DNA of 8,817 nt from a bacterium (lineage in GTDB: Bacteria; Bacillota; Clostridia; Oscillospirales; Oscillospiraceae): contig JAHYYS010000016.1 in NCBI GenBank assembly GCA_019424865.1, forward strand, positions 1 through 8,817, in the 5' to 3' direction. Position 1 is the stretch's first letter, and every line of letters begins with the position of its first letter. The notes under the pieces are model-generated. The model worked only from the letters and a program-made list of their open reading frames with translations, made no database searches and had not been told where the DNA came from. The translations under genes were made by a program, and so were the position numbers. Of this stretch, positions 1-6,473 are shown piece after piece.

Positions 1-296
1 AGCGCAGCCAGTTCCAGAACCGGGACAAGGCCATGCGCATTCTGGCCTCCCGGCTGTATGAGGCGGAGCAGGAGAAGCTGGTGGACGAGTATACCGCCCA
101 GCGGCGCAGCCAGGTGGGTTCCGGCATGCGCAACGAGCGCATCCGCACCTATAATTTTCCTCAGGGCCGGGTGACCGACCACCGCATCGGCCTGACGCTG
201 TACAAGATAGACAGCATCATGGACGGGGACCTGGATGAGATCATCGACGCGCTGTCGGCCAGCGATCAGGCCGAGCAGCTCAAGGCCCAGGCCTGA
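1..296 (+). CDS. prfA: Peptide chain release factor 1, C-terminal part (5' end outside window)
   Basis: Release factor 1 recognises UAA and UAG stop codons in the ribosomal A site and triggers peptide release. Only the last 97 residues are present, read in the frame that starts at base 3; the GGQ catalytic loop and the PxT codon-recognition motif lie upstream of the window. What identifies it is the very conserved segment NERIRTYNFPQGRVTDHRI, about 55-65 residues before the end, followed by LTLYK and an acidic helix ending at TGA 294-296. This segment distinguishes RF1/RF2 from other GGQ proteins, and RVTDHRI with LTLYK fits RF1. prmC, which methylates the GGQ glutamine and often neighbours prfA, is not directly downstream, so it could be upstream. 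The next gene begins 45 bases later, with its own ribosome binding site. Confidence 0.96.
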   Translation, partial: RSQFQNRDKAMRILASRLYEAEQEKLVDEYTAQRRSQVGSGMRNERIRTYNFPQGRVTDHRIGLTLYKIDSIMDGDLDEIIDALSASDQAEQLKAQA

Positions 297-341
297 CGAC
301 CGGGGCGGCAAATCAAACGCTTACGAACAGGAGAAAAGAGC

Positions 342-611
342 ATGGACATCTATATCCACTATACCACACTGCCCCAGGATAAGCTGCTGCCCGACGTGGT
401 GGAGGAGCTCAACCAGGTGCTGGAGGACCACGGCGCGGTATGCGGCGGAGAGAGCGGCCCGGCGGGCGGCCGCCTGGACCTGGACCTGGAGGACGAGAAG
501 GTCAACCCCAAGTTTGCCCAGATCGCCGTGAAGGCCTATCTCCAGCGCGCCGGCTTTGCCCCCGATACCAGGGTTGAAATCGGCGGGATGGAAATTGGAA
601 TTTACGAGTGA
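342..611 (+). CDS. Small acidic protein of unknown function (89 aa)
   Basis: I do not recognise the family. The start is ATG 342 with an AGGAG site at 329-333, a good spacing, and the reading frame fills the gap between prfA and the phosphatase. The product is acidic and cytoplasmic-looking, with no signal peptide or membrane segment. The N-terminus (MDIYIHYTTLP) looks like a beta strand, followed by a helix (residues about 15-29) with a Gly-rich turn (GGESGPAGGR, about 35-44). A DLDLEDEK stretch, a second helix and a closing strand pair (VEIGGMEIGIYE) complete a compact alpha/beta pattern. The stop codon sits 20 bases before the HAD gene start, so co-transcription with prfA and the phosphatase is likely. 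No function should be assigned. Confidence 0.75.
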   Translation: MDIYIHYTTLPQDKLLPDVVEELNQVLEDHGAVCGGESGPAGGRLDLDLEDEKVNPKFAQIAVKAYLQRAGFAPDTRVEIGGMEIGIYE

Positions 612-631
612 CAAAAAAGGGGGGACACCCG

Positions 632-1288
632 ATGTATCAGCATGTAATTTTTGATTTGGACGGCACGCTTCTCAACACCATCGAGGATCTGGCCGACGCC
701 AGCAACTGGGTCTGCCGGAACCACGGCTGGCCCACCCATTCGGTGGAAGAGTACAAGTACTTTGTGGGCAATGGCATGACCCAGCTGGTTCTCCGGTTTT
801 CCCCGCCCGAGTGGCACTCCCCCGAGGGGCTTGCCATCATTTTGAGGGAGTTTATGACCTATTACGACGCCCACAAGGCGGACAAGACGGCCGCCTATGC
901 CGGAATGCCGGAGGCGGTGGCCCGAATGAAGGAGGCCGGGGTCTCTCTGGCGGTGCTGTCCAACAAGGCCGACCAGATGGCCGGCCCGGTGGTGGAACAC
1001 TACTATCCGGGGCTGTTTCCCCTGGTCCAGGGTGCGCTGGACGGCGTGCCCACCAAGCCGGACCCCACGCTGCTGCACAAGCTGATGGGGCGCATGGGCG
1101 CCACCAAGGCGGATACCTTGTTCGTGGGGGACAGCAATGTGGATATTAAGACGGCCAAAAACGGCGGTCTGACCAGCTGCGGCGTGCTGTGGGGCTTCCG
1201 CACCCGGGCCGAGCTGGAGGAGGAGGGGGCCAGTATCATCGTGGAGACCCCCCAGGAGCTGGTGCAGGTGGTGCTGGGCCATGGGTAA
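632..1288 (+). CDS. HAD-superfamily phosphatase, phosphoglycolate phosphatase-like
   Basis: A 218-residue hydrolase with all four HAD motifs. Motif I is FDLDGTLLNT, with D8 as the nucleophile and D10 as acid/base. Motif II is VLSNK with S110. The motif III lysine is in TKPDP (K142), and motif IV is FVGDSNVD (D167, D171), which binds Mg2+. The helical cap between motifs I and II (about residues 16-90) matches the Gph/PgpX type (cap class C1), so likely substrates are small phosphate esters such as 2-phosphoglycolate or a nucleotide; the exact substrate cannot be read from sequence. I chose ATG 632 because a GGGGGG Shine-Dalgarno-like run (619-624) stands 7 bases before it and because HAD proteins begin right at the first strand. 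A GTG at 608 would add eight residues and overlap the upstream stop. The 3' end overlaps the GNAT gene by 8 bases, implying coupled translation. Confidence 0.9.
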   Translation: MYQHVIFDLDGTLLNTIEDLADASNWVCRNHGWPTHSVEEYKYFVGNGMTQLVLRFSPPEWHSPEGLAIILREFMTYYDAHKADKTAAYAGMPEAVARMKEAGVSLAVLSNKADQMAGPVVEHYYPGLFPLVQGALDGVPTKPDPTLLHKLMGRMGATKADTLFVGDSNVDIKTAKNGGLTSCGVLWGFRTRAELEEEGASIIVETPQELVQVVLGHG

Positions 1289-1853
1289 GCTGATCTTGCA
1301 GACCGAACGTCTGCTGCTGCGGGAGATGGAGGACGAAGACTTTTCCGCTTTGTGCCGGATGCTCCGGGACCCGGAGGTCATGTACGCCTATGAGCACGCC
1401 TTTTCAGAGGAGGAGGCGTGGGACTGGCTGTGCCGCCAGCAGGAGCGCTACCGCCGGGACGGCTTTGGCCTGTGGGGCATGGTGGAAAAGACCACGGGGG
1501 AGATGGTGGGCCAGTGCGGCCTCACCTGGCAGCCCCTGGGGGACGGGACGCAGATGCCCGAGGTGGGCTATCTGCTGGAAAAAGCCGCCTGGCACAAGGG
1601 CTATGCCGCCGAGGCCGCCCGGGCCTGCCGGGACTATGCCTTTGACACCCTGGGCTTTGACGAGGTGTGCTCCATCATCCGGGACAACAATCTGCCCTCC
1701 CAGGCGGTGGCCCGGCGAAACGGCATGACGGCAAAGGGGCGCCTGGTCAAGCACTACTATGGGATGGAGATGCCCCATATTATTTTTTCCATTTGCCGGA
1801 CAGACAGAGAGAAAGAGAAGTGTTGCAGCGGTGCAGACTCTGCTTTTGCATAG
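1281..1853 (+). CDS. GNAT-family N-acetyltransferase, RimJ/RimL type
   Basis: A 190-residue acetyl-CoA-dependent acetyltransferase. The opening LQTERLLLREMEDED is typical of the RimJ/RimL branch (Acetyltransf_3), which acetylates protein N-termini or small amines. The acetyl-CoA pyrophosphate loop is visible as WHKGYAAEA (residues 104-112). It is followed by the helix and strand leading to RDNNLPSQAVARRNGM (134-149), the usual C-terminal CoA-side motif of the family. The substrate is unknown; it could be a ribosomal protein, an antibiotic or a metabolite. ATG 1281 lies inside the end of the phosphatase gene (8-base overlap), and the 3' end overlaps the likely Sua5 start by 23 bases, so the three genes appear translationally coupled. 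The last about 16 residues (DREKEKCCSGADSAFA) look like a low-conservation tail imposed by the overlap with the next gene. Confidence 0.9.
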   Translation: MGKLILQTERLLLREMEDEDFSALCRMLRDPEVMYAYEHAFSEEEAWDWLCRQQERYRRDGFGLWGMVEKTTGEMVGQCGLTWQPLGDGTQMPEVGYLLEKAAWHKGYAAEAARACRDYAFDTLGFDEVCSIIRDNNLPSQAVARRNGMTAKGRLVKHYYGMEMPHIIFSICRTDREKEKCCSGADSAFA

Positions 1854-2856
1854 CGGGGACAGTGCCCAAGCCGCCGCCATCCTCCGGGAGGGCGGCCTGG
1901 TGGGCATTCCCACGGAGACCGTGTACGGGCTGGGGGCCAACGGGCTTGACCCGCAGGCGGTGGCCCGTATTTTTGCGGCCAAGGGCCGTCCCCAGGACAA
2001 CCCCCTGATCCTGCATATTCCGGAGGCGTCCTGGCTGGAGCGGTATTGCCAAAGCATCCCGGAGCGGGCCTGGGCGCTGGCGGAGGCCTTCTGGCCCGGG
2101 CCGCTGACCCTGATTCTGCCCCGGAAGCCCGAGGTGCCCGACGCGGTCACGGCCGGCCTGGACACGGTGGGGATGCGCTGCCCGGCCCATCCCCTGTGCC
2201 GGGCGATCATCCGCCTGGCGGGCGTACCGGTGGCCGCCCCCTCGGGCAACACCTCTGGCCGGCCCAGCCCCACCACTGCCCAGCACATGCTGGAGGACAT
2301 GGACGGCAAAATTGACGCCATTGTGGACGGCGGCCCCTGCACCGTGGGGGTGGAGTCCACCATTCTGGATTTGACCGAAACGACGCCCCGGCTGCTGCGG
2401 CCCGGAGGCATCACCCTGGAGCAGCTGAAGTCGGTGCTGGGGGAGGTGGCGGTGGACCCGGCGGTCACCCGGCTGATGGGGGCGGGGGAGAAGCCCAAGG
2501 CCCCCGGCATGAAGTACCGCCACTACGCCCCCAAGGCCCCGGTGACGGTGGTGGCGGGGGACCCGGCCAAGAGCGCCGCCTATATCGCATCCCACGCCGC
2601 CCCGGGGGACGGGATCATCTGCTTTGACGAGTTTGTCCCCCTGTTCACGGGACGGCCCGGGACGGGGCCCGTCATGGACCTGGGGCCGGCCGGGGACAAG
2701 GCGGAGCAGGCCCGTCACATCTTTGACGCCCTGCGCCGGTTTGACCACACCGGCGCGGCCGCCATCTGGGCCCAGTGCCCGGATCCCGCGGGGATTGGCC
2801 TGGCAATCTCCAACCGGCTGAATAAAGCGGCGGGGTTTCATATTATTCAGGTATAG
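1831..2856 (+). CDS. ywlC: Threonylcarbamoyl-AMP synthase (Sua5/YwlC type)
   Basis: Makes threonylcarbamoyl-AMP from threonine, bicarbonate and ATP; TsaD with TsaB/TsaE then transfers the group to A37 of ANN-decoding tRNAs (t6A). With the start at GTG 1831 the protein has 341 residues, the usual length for the two-domain Sua5 form rather than the short TsaC form. The YrdC domain shows PTETVYGLGANG (28-38), KGRPQDNPLILHI (51-63), WPGPLTLIL (88-96), the VGMRCPAHP substrate loop (113-121), APSGNTSGRPSPT (136-148) and VGVESTILDL (172-181). The linker PKAPGMKYRHYAPKAP (222-237), which closes over the active site, leads to the Rossmann-like Sua5 C-terminal domain. The ATG at 1759 would add 24 residues unlike any Sua5 start; GTG 1831 fits the family N-terminus, although its GA-rich ribosome binding site is weak. 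That suggests coupling to the overlapping GNAT gene. Confidence 0.95.
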   Translation: MQTLLLHSGDSAQAAAILREGGLVGIPTETVYGLGANGLDPQAVARIFAAKGRPQDNPLILHIPEASWLERYCQSIPERAWALAEAFWPGPLTLILPRKPEVPDAVTAGLDTVGMRCPAHPLCRAIIRLAGVPVAAPSGNTSGRPSPTTAQHMLEDMDGKIDAIVDGGPCTVGVESTILDLTETTPRLLRPGGITLEQLKSVLGEVAVDPAVTRLMGAGEKPKAPGMKYRHYAPKAPVTVVAGDPAKSAAYIASHAAPGDGIICFDEFVPLFTGRPGTGPVMDLGPAGDKAEQARHIFDALRRFDHTGAAAIWAQCPDPAGIGLAISNRLNKAAGFHIIQV

Positions 2857-2876
2857 AAAAAGGAGCGTGAAGCATC

Positions 2877-3233
2877 ATGCGGTATAGGGTCCGGCAGCAG
2901 ACGGTTGTGATTCAGTCGCTGGAGGCGCCTGTCACGGACGGGAGAGCGGCGGTGGAGCTGCTGGAATCCGTCCGTTATGAGACGGGGTGTTCCGCTGTGA
3001 TTTTACCAAAGGAATATTTGGATGAGTCTTTTTTCCGGCTGTCTTCCGGGGCAGCCGGGGAGATTTTGCAGAAGTTTGTAAACTATCAGATGCGGCTGGC
3101 TGTGGTGGGTGACTTTTCTCCCTATACCAGCAAGCCGCTGCGGGATTTTATATACGAGAGCAATCAGGGCCGGCAGATTGGCTTTTGGCCCACAGAGGAG
3201 AAGGCCCTGGAGTGGCTGAGCGGGGGGAGATAA
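2877..3233 (+). CDS. DUF4180 domain protein (118 aa)
   Basis: The whole protein matches what I remember of DUF4180, a single-domain family of about 110-120 residues in Firmicutes and some other bacteria, with no established function. Diagnostic parts are VRYETGCSAVIL (about 33-44), the EILQKFVNYQMRLAVVGDFS block (62-81) and SKPLRDFIYESNQGRQIGF (85-103), ending in EEKALEWL. A short alpha/beta fold is likely, with no signal or membrane segment. ATG 2877 has AGGAG at 2861-2865, 11 bases away, slightly long. It is 20 bases after the Sua5 stop and 3 bases before the coaE start, so it rides in the same transcript. Its base composition is a little more AT-rich than its neighbours (for example around 2995-3080). 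That hints, weakly, at later arrival in this cluster. Confidence 0.85.
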   Translation: MRYRVRQQTVVIQSLEAPVTDGRAAVELLESVRYETGCSAVILPKEYLDESFFRLSSGAAGEILQKFVNYQMRLAVVGDFSPYTSKPLRDFIYESNQGRQIGFWPTEEKALEWLSGGR

Positions 3234-3236
3234 GCT

Positions 3237-3842
3237 GTGAAGGTAATCGGCATTACAGGCCCCACTGGAGCGGGAAAAACCACCGCTCTGAGGGAGATCG
3301 AGAAGCTGGGCGGCTGTGTGCTGGATGCGGATGCCGTGTACCACCAGCTGCTGGAGCACGATCCGGCCCTGCAGGGGGAGCTGGAGGCCCGCTTCGGCCC
3401 TTTGAGGGACAAGGCAGGGCAGATCGACCGGAAAAAGCTGGGGAACGTGGTCTTCCGGGATCCGGCGGCCCTGGCCGACCTGAATGCCATCGCCCACCGC
3501 TATGTGGGCCGGGAGCTGGATCGGCGGCTGGCCGAGGCGGAGGCGTCGGGCTGTCCCCTGGCCGCCATCGACGCCATTGCCCTGCTGGAGAGCGGGGCGG
3601 GGGCACGCTGCCACGCAACGGTGGCGATCACCGCGCCGCCGGAGGTCCGGGTGCGCCGGATTATGGCCCGGGAGGGTATTTCTGAGGACTACGCCCGATC
3701 CCGGGTGTCGGCCCAGAAGCCCGATGACTTCTACATGGGCGGCTGTGACTATGCCCTAGTCAACGACTGTGCCAGCGCGGAGGAATTTGCCGCCCGGGCC
3801 CGGGCGCTGTTTCAGCGGATCTTGGAAGAGAAGCCGGGCTGA
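3237..3842 (+). CDS. coaE: Dephospho-CoA kinase
   Basis: Phosphorylates the 3'-OH of dephospho-CoA with ATP, the last step of CoA synthesis. The 201 residues match the usual family length. The Walker A loop GPTGAGKT spans residues 8-15 and is followed by the VLDADAVYHQLL segment (28-39), whose DAD corresponds to the acceptor-binding aspartates of CoaE. DRKKLGNVVF (64-73) and the LAAIDAIALLESG strand (108-120) follow, then the LID region VRVRRIMAREGIS (137-149) and QKPDDF (160-165). The P-loop is GPTGAGKT, not the commoner GGIGSGKS, and the D.P.LFE motif is replaced by IDAIALLESG. I recall this form from Oscillospiraceae proteins, so it reads as a lineage variant and not as damage. The start is GTG 3237, three bases after the upstream stop, with a GGGGGAGA site about 8 bases before it. 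Confidence 0.93.
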   Translation: MKVIGITGPTGAGKTTALREIEKLGGCVLDADAVYHQLLEHDPALQGELEARFGPLRDKAGQIDRKKLGNVVFRDPAALADLNAIAHRYVGRELDRRLAEAEASGCPLAAIDAIALLESGAGARCHATVAITAPPEVRVRRIMAREGISEDYARSRVSAQKPDDFYMGGCDYALVNDCASAEEFAARARALFQRILEEKPG

Positions 3843-3845
3843 GCA

Positions 3846-4020
3846 AGTCGTGAAAATGACTTACGAGTGACAGGAGTGCTCGGCGCCCACGATGTATATT
3901 GCACCACTCAGGCGCAAGTCATCTTGTAGAAGCACCTGTTCCGACTACTGAGCAGAGCGGCAGCGATAATGATTAGACACCCTTCTTGAGGCCACCGTGC
4001 CGGCCGCAACTGCCAGCGAA
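3846..4020 (+). ncRNA. Candidate structured non-coding RNA or leader with possible pseudoknots
   Basis: No convincing gene occupies 3843-4236, but the first half contains nested complementarity. Pairings seen directly are AGTCG 3846-3850 with CGACT 3942-3946; ATGACTT 3856-3862 with AAGTCAT 3916-3922; GAGTG 3865-3869 with CACTC 3905-3909; and GTGC 3876-3879 with GCAC 3901-3904. The bulge ACAGG 3870-3874 is complementary to CCTGT 3935-3939, and the hairpin loop GCGCC 3883-3887 to the internal-loop strand GGCGC 3911-3915. Both would be pseudoknots. A second domain may form by GGCAG 3959-3963 with CTGCC 4010-4014. Strand is inferred from the flanking genes and the downstream terminator; no promoter is obvious. 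I do not recognise the class with certainty. The clostridial raiA-motif RNA is one family worth comparing because of its similar size and pseudoknotted fold. Confidence 0.5.
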
Positions 4021-4040
4021 ACAGCGCAACTCCCCTGGGT

Positions 4041-4107
4041 CCGGGCCCGCAGGCCCGGAGAACTTTGGCTACTTTCCTTCTCTGGAAAGTAGCCCGCCCG
4101 CAGGCGG
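4041..4107. repeat. Cluster of three perfect hairpins, REP-like
   Basis: Three perfect inverted repeats follow each other. CCGGGCC 4041-4047 pairs with GGCCCGG 4052-4058 around the tetraloop CGCA. GGCTACTTTCC 4067-4077 pairs with GGAAAGTAGCC 4084-4094 (11 bp, 6-base loop). CCGCC 4094-4098 pairs with GGCGG 4103-4107, again around CGCA. The first and third share the centre CCCGCAGG. This build resembles dispersed palindromic elements in intergenic regions of gut Clostridia, and the GGCTACTTTCC/GGAAAGTAGCC hairpin looks familiar from such genomes. Whether it repeats elsewhere in this genome cannot be seen from one window. Confidence 0.5.
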
Positions 4108-4127
4108 AACATCCCCTCTAAAGACGG

Positions 4128-4197
4128 AACAGAGATTTCACCGCTGGAGCAGCGAAATTCAAATGAAAAAATAGATACAATCTCTGTTACTTTTTTT
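4128..4197 (+). terminator. Terminator-like structure upstream of the aminopeptidase gene
   Basis: AACAGAGATT (4128-4137) is perfectly complementary to AATCTCTGTT (4179-4188), and a run of seven T follows at 4191-4197. The 41-base interior holds its own hairpin, CGCTG 4142-4146 with CAGCG 4150-4154. A longer version of this inner hairpin (ATTTC 4135-4139 with GAAAT 4154-4158) would use bases of the outer left arm, so the two folds compete in part. The element could end the coaE transcript or the candidate RNA. Because it lies 40 bases before the aminopeptidase start it could also attenuate that gene. The large closing loop makes it weaker than a compact terminator. Confidence 0.5.
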
Positions 4198-4236
4198 CCA
4201 TTCACATAAACTATCAACCAAAAGGAGGTCTTTTCA

Positions 4237-5649
4237 ATGGACGAAAACAAAGAGGTGACCCGGGGCGAGCAGCTGCGCCGCGCGCTGGTCTACGACAAAA
4301 AGAACGGCTATGACCGGCTGCTGCCCGGCGAGCTGGAGGCCATGGAGGCCTACTGTACCGGCTACAAGCAGTTTCTGGACGCGGGCAAGACCGAGCGGGA
4401 GTGCGTAGACCGCACCATCGCCCTGGCGGAGGCCGCCGGATTCCGCCCCTACGAGCGGGGGATGGAGCTTAAGCCTGGGGACAAGATCTACCGCTCCAAC
4501 CGGGGCAAGGCCATTATGCTGGCCGTGATGGGCCGCAGAAGCCTGGCCGACGGGGTGAACATCGGGGCGTCCCACATCGACTCGCCCCGCCTGGACCTGA
4601 AGCAGAGCCCGCTGTATGAAAGCGACGAGCTGGCCTTCTGCAAGACCCACTATTACGGCGGCATCCGCAAGTATCAGTGGGTGACCATTCCGCTGGAAAT
4701 TCACGGCGTGGTGGCCCTGAAGAGCGGCCAGACCGTCCGGGTGTCCGTGGGCAATGGAGAGGGGGACCCGCTCTTCACCATTGACGACCTGCTGCCCCAC
4801 CTGGGGGCGGAGCAGTCCAAAAAGCCGCTGGGGGAGGCCATCCCCGGCGAGAGCCTGAACCTGCTGGTGGGCAGCCGCCCCCTGAAGGACGACGAGGGCA
4901 GCGACCGGGTGAAGCTGGCCGTGCTGGAGCTGCTCAACCGGAAATACGGCATCACCGAGGAGGACTTTATCTCCGCCGAGCTGTCCGCCGTTCCGGCCTT
5001 CTCCGCCTGCGACATCGGCTTTGACCGCTCCCTCATCGGGGCCTACGGCCACGACGACCGGGTGTGCTCCTATGCCTCCCTGGCCGCCCTGCTTCAGCTG
5101 GGCACCCCGGAGCGCACCGCTGTGTGCATGCTGGCGGACAAGGAGGAGATCGGCTCCGAGGGCGTTACCGGCATGAAGTCCGCCGCCTTTGATACCTTTA
5201 TGGCCGACCTGTGCGCGGGCCAGGGGGTGCTGCCCCGGGCCTGCTATGAAAAGTCCTTCTGCCTGTCCGCCGACGTGACAGCGGCCTATGACCCCAACTT
5301 TGCCGACGTGTATGAGAAGCGCAACAGCGCGCTTGTGAACTACGGCGTGGGCCTGTGCAAGTACACCGGCGCCCGGGGCAAGTCGGGGGCCTCCGACGCC
5401 TCCGCCGAGGTGGTGGCCTATGCGCGGAAGGTGCTGGACAATGCCAATGTCATCTGGCAGATGGCCGAGCTGGGCAAGGTGGACGCCGGCGGCGGCGGAA
5501 CCGTGGCGGTGTTTATGGCCCAGCGGGACATCGACACCCTGGATGCGGGCGTGCCCGTGCTGTCCATGCATGCCCCCTTTGAGACGGTGGGCAAGCTGGA
5601 CTGCTACTCCATGTTCAAGGCCATGAAAGCCGTCTACGAGGCGGTGTAA
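4237..5649 (+). CDS. M18-family aminopeptidase
   Basis: A 470-residue cytoplasmic di-zinc aminopeptidase that removes N-terminal residues, often acidic or hydrophobic, from peptides. The M18 metal ligands are visible: His113 in ASHIDSPRLD, the bridging Asp273 in GAYGHDDR, the Glu303-Glu304 pair in DKEEIGSEG (catalytic base and ligand), Asp346 in LSADVTAAYDP and His445 in SMHAPFE. The insert between about residues 125 and 240 is the dimerisation/lid domain; the full protein has the usual family length. ATG 4237 has an optimal AGGAGG at 4223-4228 with 8-base spacing. That is stronger than any ribosome binding site upstream and fits an independently expressed gene. It follows a 394-base non-coding stretch ending in a terminator-like fold. 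A TTCAAA/TACAAT pair inside that fold has too short a spacer (12 bases) to be called a promoter. Confidence 0.95.
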   Translation: MDENKEVTRGEQLRRALVYDKKNGYDRLLPGELEAMEAYCTGYKQFLDAGKTERECVDRTIALAEAAGFRPYERGMELKPGDKIYRSNRGKAIMLAVMGRRSLADGVNIGASHIDSPRLDLKQSPLYESDELAFCKTHYYGGIRKYQWVTIPLEIHGVVALKSGQTVRVSVGNGEGDPLFTIDDLLPHLGAEQSKKPLGEAIPGESLNLLVGSRPLKDDEGSDRVKLAVLELLNRKYGITEEDFISAELSAVPAFSACDIGFDRSLIGAYGHDDRVCSYASLAALLQLGTPERTAVCMLADKEEIGSEGVTGMKSAAFDTFMADLCAGQGVLPRACYEKSFCLSADVTAAYDPNFADVYEKRNSALVNYGVGLCKYTGARGKSGASDASAEVVAYARKVLDNANVIWQMAELGKVDAGGGGTVAVFMAQRDIDTLDAGVPVLSMHAPFETVGKLDCYSMFKAMKAVYEAV

Positions 5650-5755
5650 AACAGCCGGCCAAAGACCTGCATGCGGAGCCCGCCGGCAATCTGTGGTACA
5701 GGAACGGAACACAGCGGATTCTGCGCTGCCTTGCAGAGAGAGGAGAGCGGAGCAT

Positions 5756-6412
5756 ATGGAATTTGAACTGAACCCCTGGCTGGAGCAGTTTACGGCGGCG
5801 GTTTCCCGGGCCTTCCCGGATCGGGTGGTGTGCATCGGCCTTCAGGGCAGCCGGGGCAGGGGAGAGGCCGGACCGGAGAGCGACATCGACATGGTGGTCA
5901 TTCTGGATCGGCTGGAGTACGGGGATCTGGCCCGGTATCGGGAGGCGGTGGCTCAGCTGCCCCACCGGGAGCTGCTGTGCGGCTTTGTATCGGGCCGGGA
6001 GGAGCTGCTGGCCTGGGAGCCCTCCGACCTGTTTACCTTCTGCCATGATACCAGCCCTATTTTGGGGGATCTGGAATTTCTGTGCGGCCGCTTCGGCCGG
6101 GCGGATGCAGAGCGGGCGGTGTGGACCGGCCTTTGCGGCATCTACCACGGCTGTGTCCACAACAGTCTGCATGAGCGGGACCGGGACCTGCTGGCCGGAC
6201 TGTTTAAATCAGCTGTATTTACCCTCCAGACGAAGCATTTTTTGGAGACAGGGCGCTTTGTCCGGCGCCACCGGGAGCTGGCCGAGGCGCTGACGGGGGA
6301 GGAGCGGGAAATTGTCCGGCGCGCCCTGGCGCTCCGGACAGGGGAGCGGCCCGACCTGGACCAAGACGGCGAGCTGCTGTTTCGCTGGTGCGGGCGGCTG
6401 CTGAAGGGTTGA
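5756..6412 (+). CDS. Nucleotidyltransferase-domain protein (218 aa)
   Basis: The N-terminal third is a polymerase-beta-like nucleotidyltransferase core: GLQGSRGRG (28-36; the GS is 31-32), then ESDIDMVVIL (41-50), whose Asp43 and Asp45 bind Mg-NTP. The rest (about 100-218) is helical, with CGIYHGCVHNSLHERDRDLLAGLFK (127-151) as its most distinctive part, and resembles the helical substrate domain of aminoglycoside nucleotidyltransferases or a HEPN-type bundle. I recall clostridial proteins of the same length and architecture annotated only as nucleotidyltransferase domain proteins. The target (small molecule, tRNA or protein) is unknown; the absence of an adjacent HEPN partner argues against a classic MNT-HEPN toxin pair. 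I chose ATG 5756, which has AGGAG at 5741-5745, over the in-frame GTG 5693, whose 21 extra residues look non-conserved. It sits 106 bases after the aminopeptidase. Confidence 0.87.
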   Translation: MEFELNPWLEQFTAAVSRAFPDRVVCIGLQGSRGRGEAGPESDIDMVVILDRLEYGDLARYREAVAQLPHRELLCGFVSGREELLAWEPSDLFTFCHDTSPILGDLEFLCGRFGRADAERAVWTGLCGIYHGCVHNSLHERDRDLLAGLFKSAVFTLQTKHFLETGRFVRRHRELAEALTGEEREIVRRALALRTGERPDLDQDGELLFRWCGRLLKG

Positions 6413-6473
6413 ACTGTAGTGCATATGCGGAGGAAAGGCCGAAAACAAGCCGGAACTGAAAGGAGTCATTTCT

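Noticed and set aside
608..631. GTG 608 as start of the HAD phosphatase, overlapping the previous stop as GTGA
   Set aside because: It adds a Lys/Gly leader not expected before the first HAD strand, and the GGGGGG run is well placed for ATG 632.
1759..1830. ATG 1759 as start of the Sua5 protein
   Set aside because: The extra 24 residues lie in the GNAT coding sequence, match nothing at a Sua5 N-terminus, and no ribosome binding site is seen; GTG 1831 gives the normal family start.
1404..2510. Long minus-strand open frame opposite the GNAT and Sua5 genes
   Set aside because: A GC-rich shadow: Pro/Arg/Gly-rich translation without any family resemblance, and the plus strand is clearly coding. 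The same holds for 602-1381, 1780-2841, 4234-5835 and 7845-8741 on the minus strand.
3843..4030. Group II intron or known riboswitch (T-box, THF, glycine)
   Set aside because: No domain V-like catalytic hairpin and none of the signature boxes I know for those riboswitches; left as an unclassified structured RNA.
3986..4174. 62-codon plus-strand frame in the non-coding stretch
   Set aside because: No ribosome binding site, low-complexity translation, and it runs through the hairpins and into the terminator-like stem.
4158..4181. TTCAAA and TACAAT as a promoter for the aminopeptidase
   Set aside because: The spacer is 12 bases instead of about 17, and the -10-like part is within the right arm of the terminator-like stem.
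5693..5755. GTG 5693 as start of the nucleotidyltransferase
   Set aside because: No good ribosome binding site, while ATG 5756 has AGGAG at 5741-5745 and starts just before the conserved domain.
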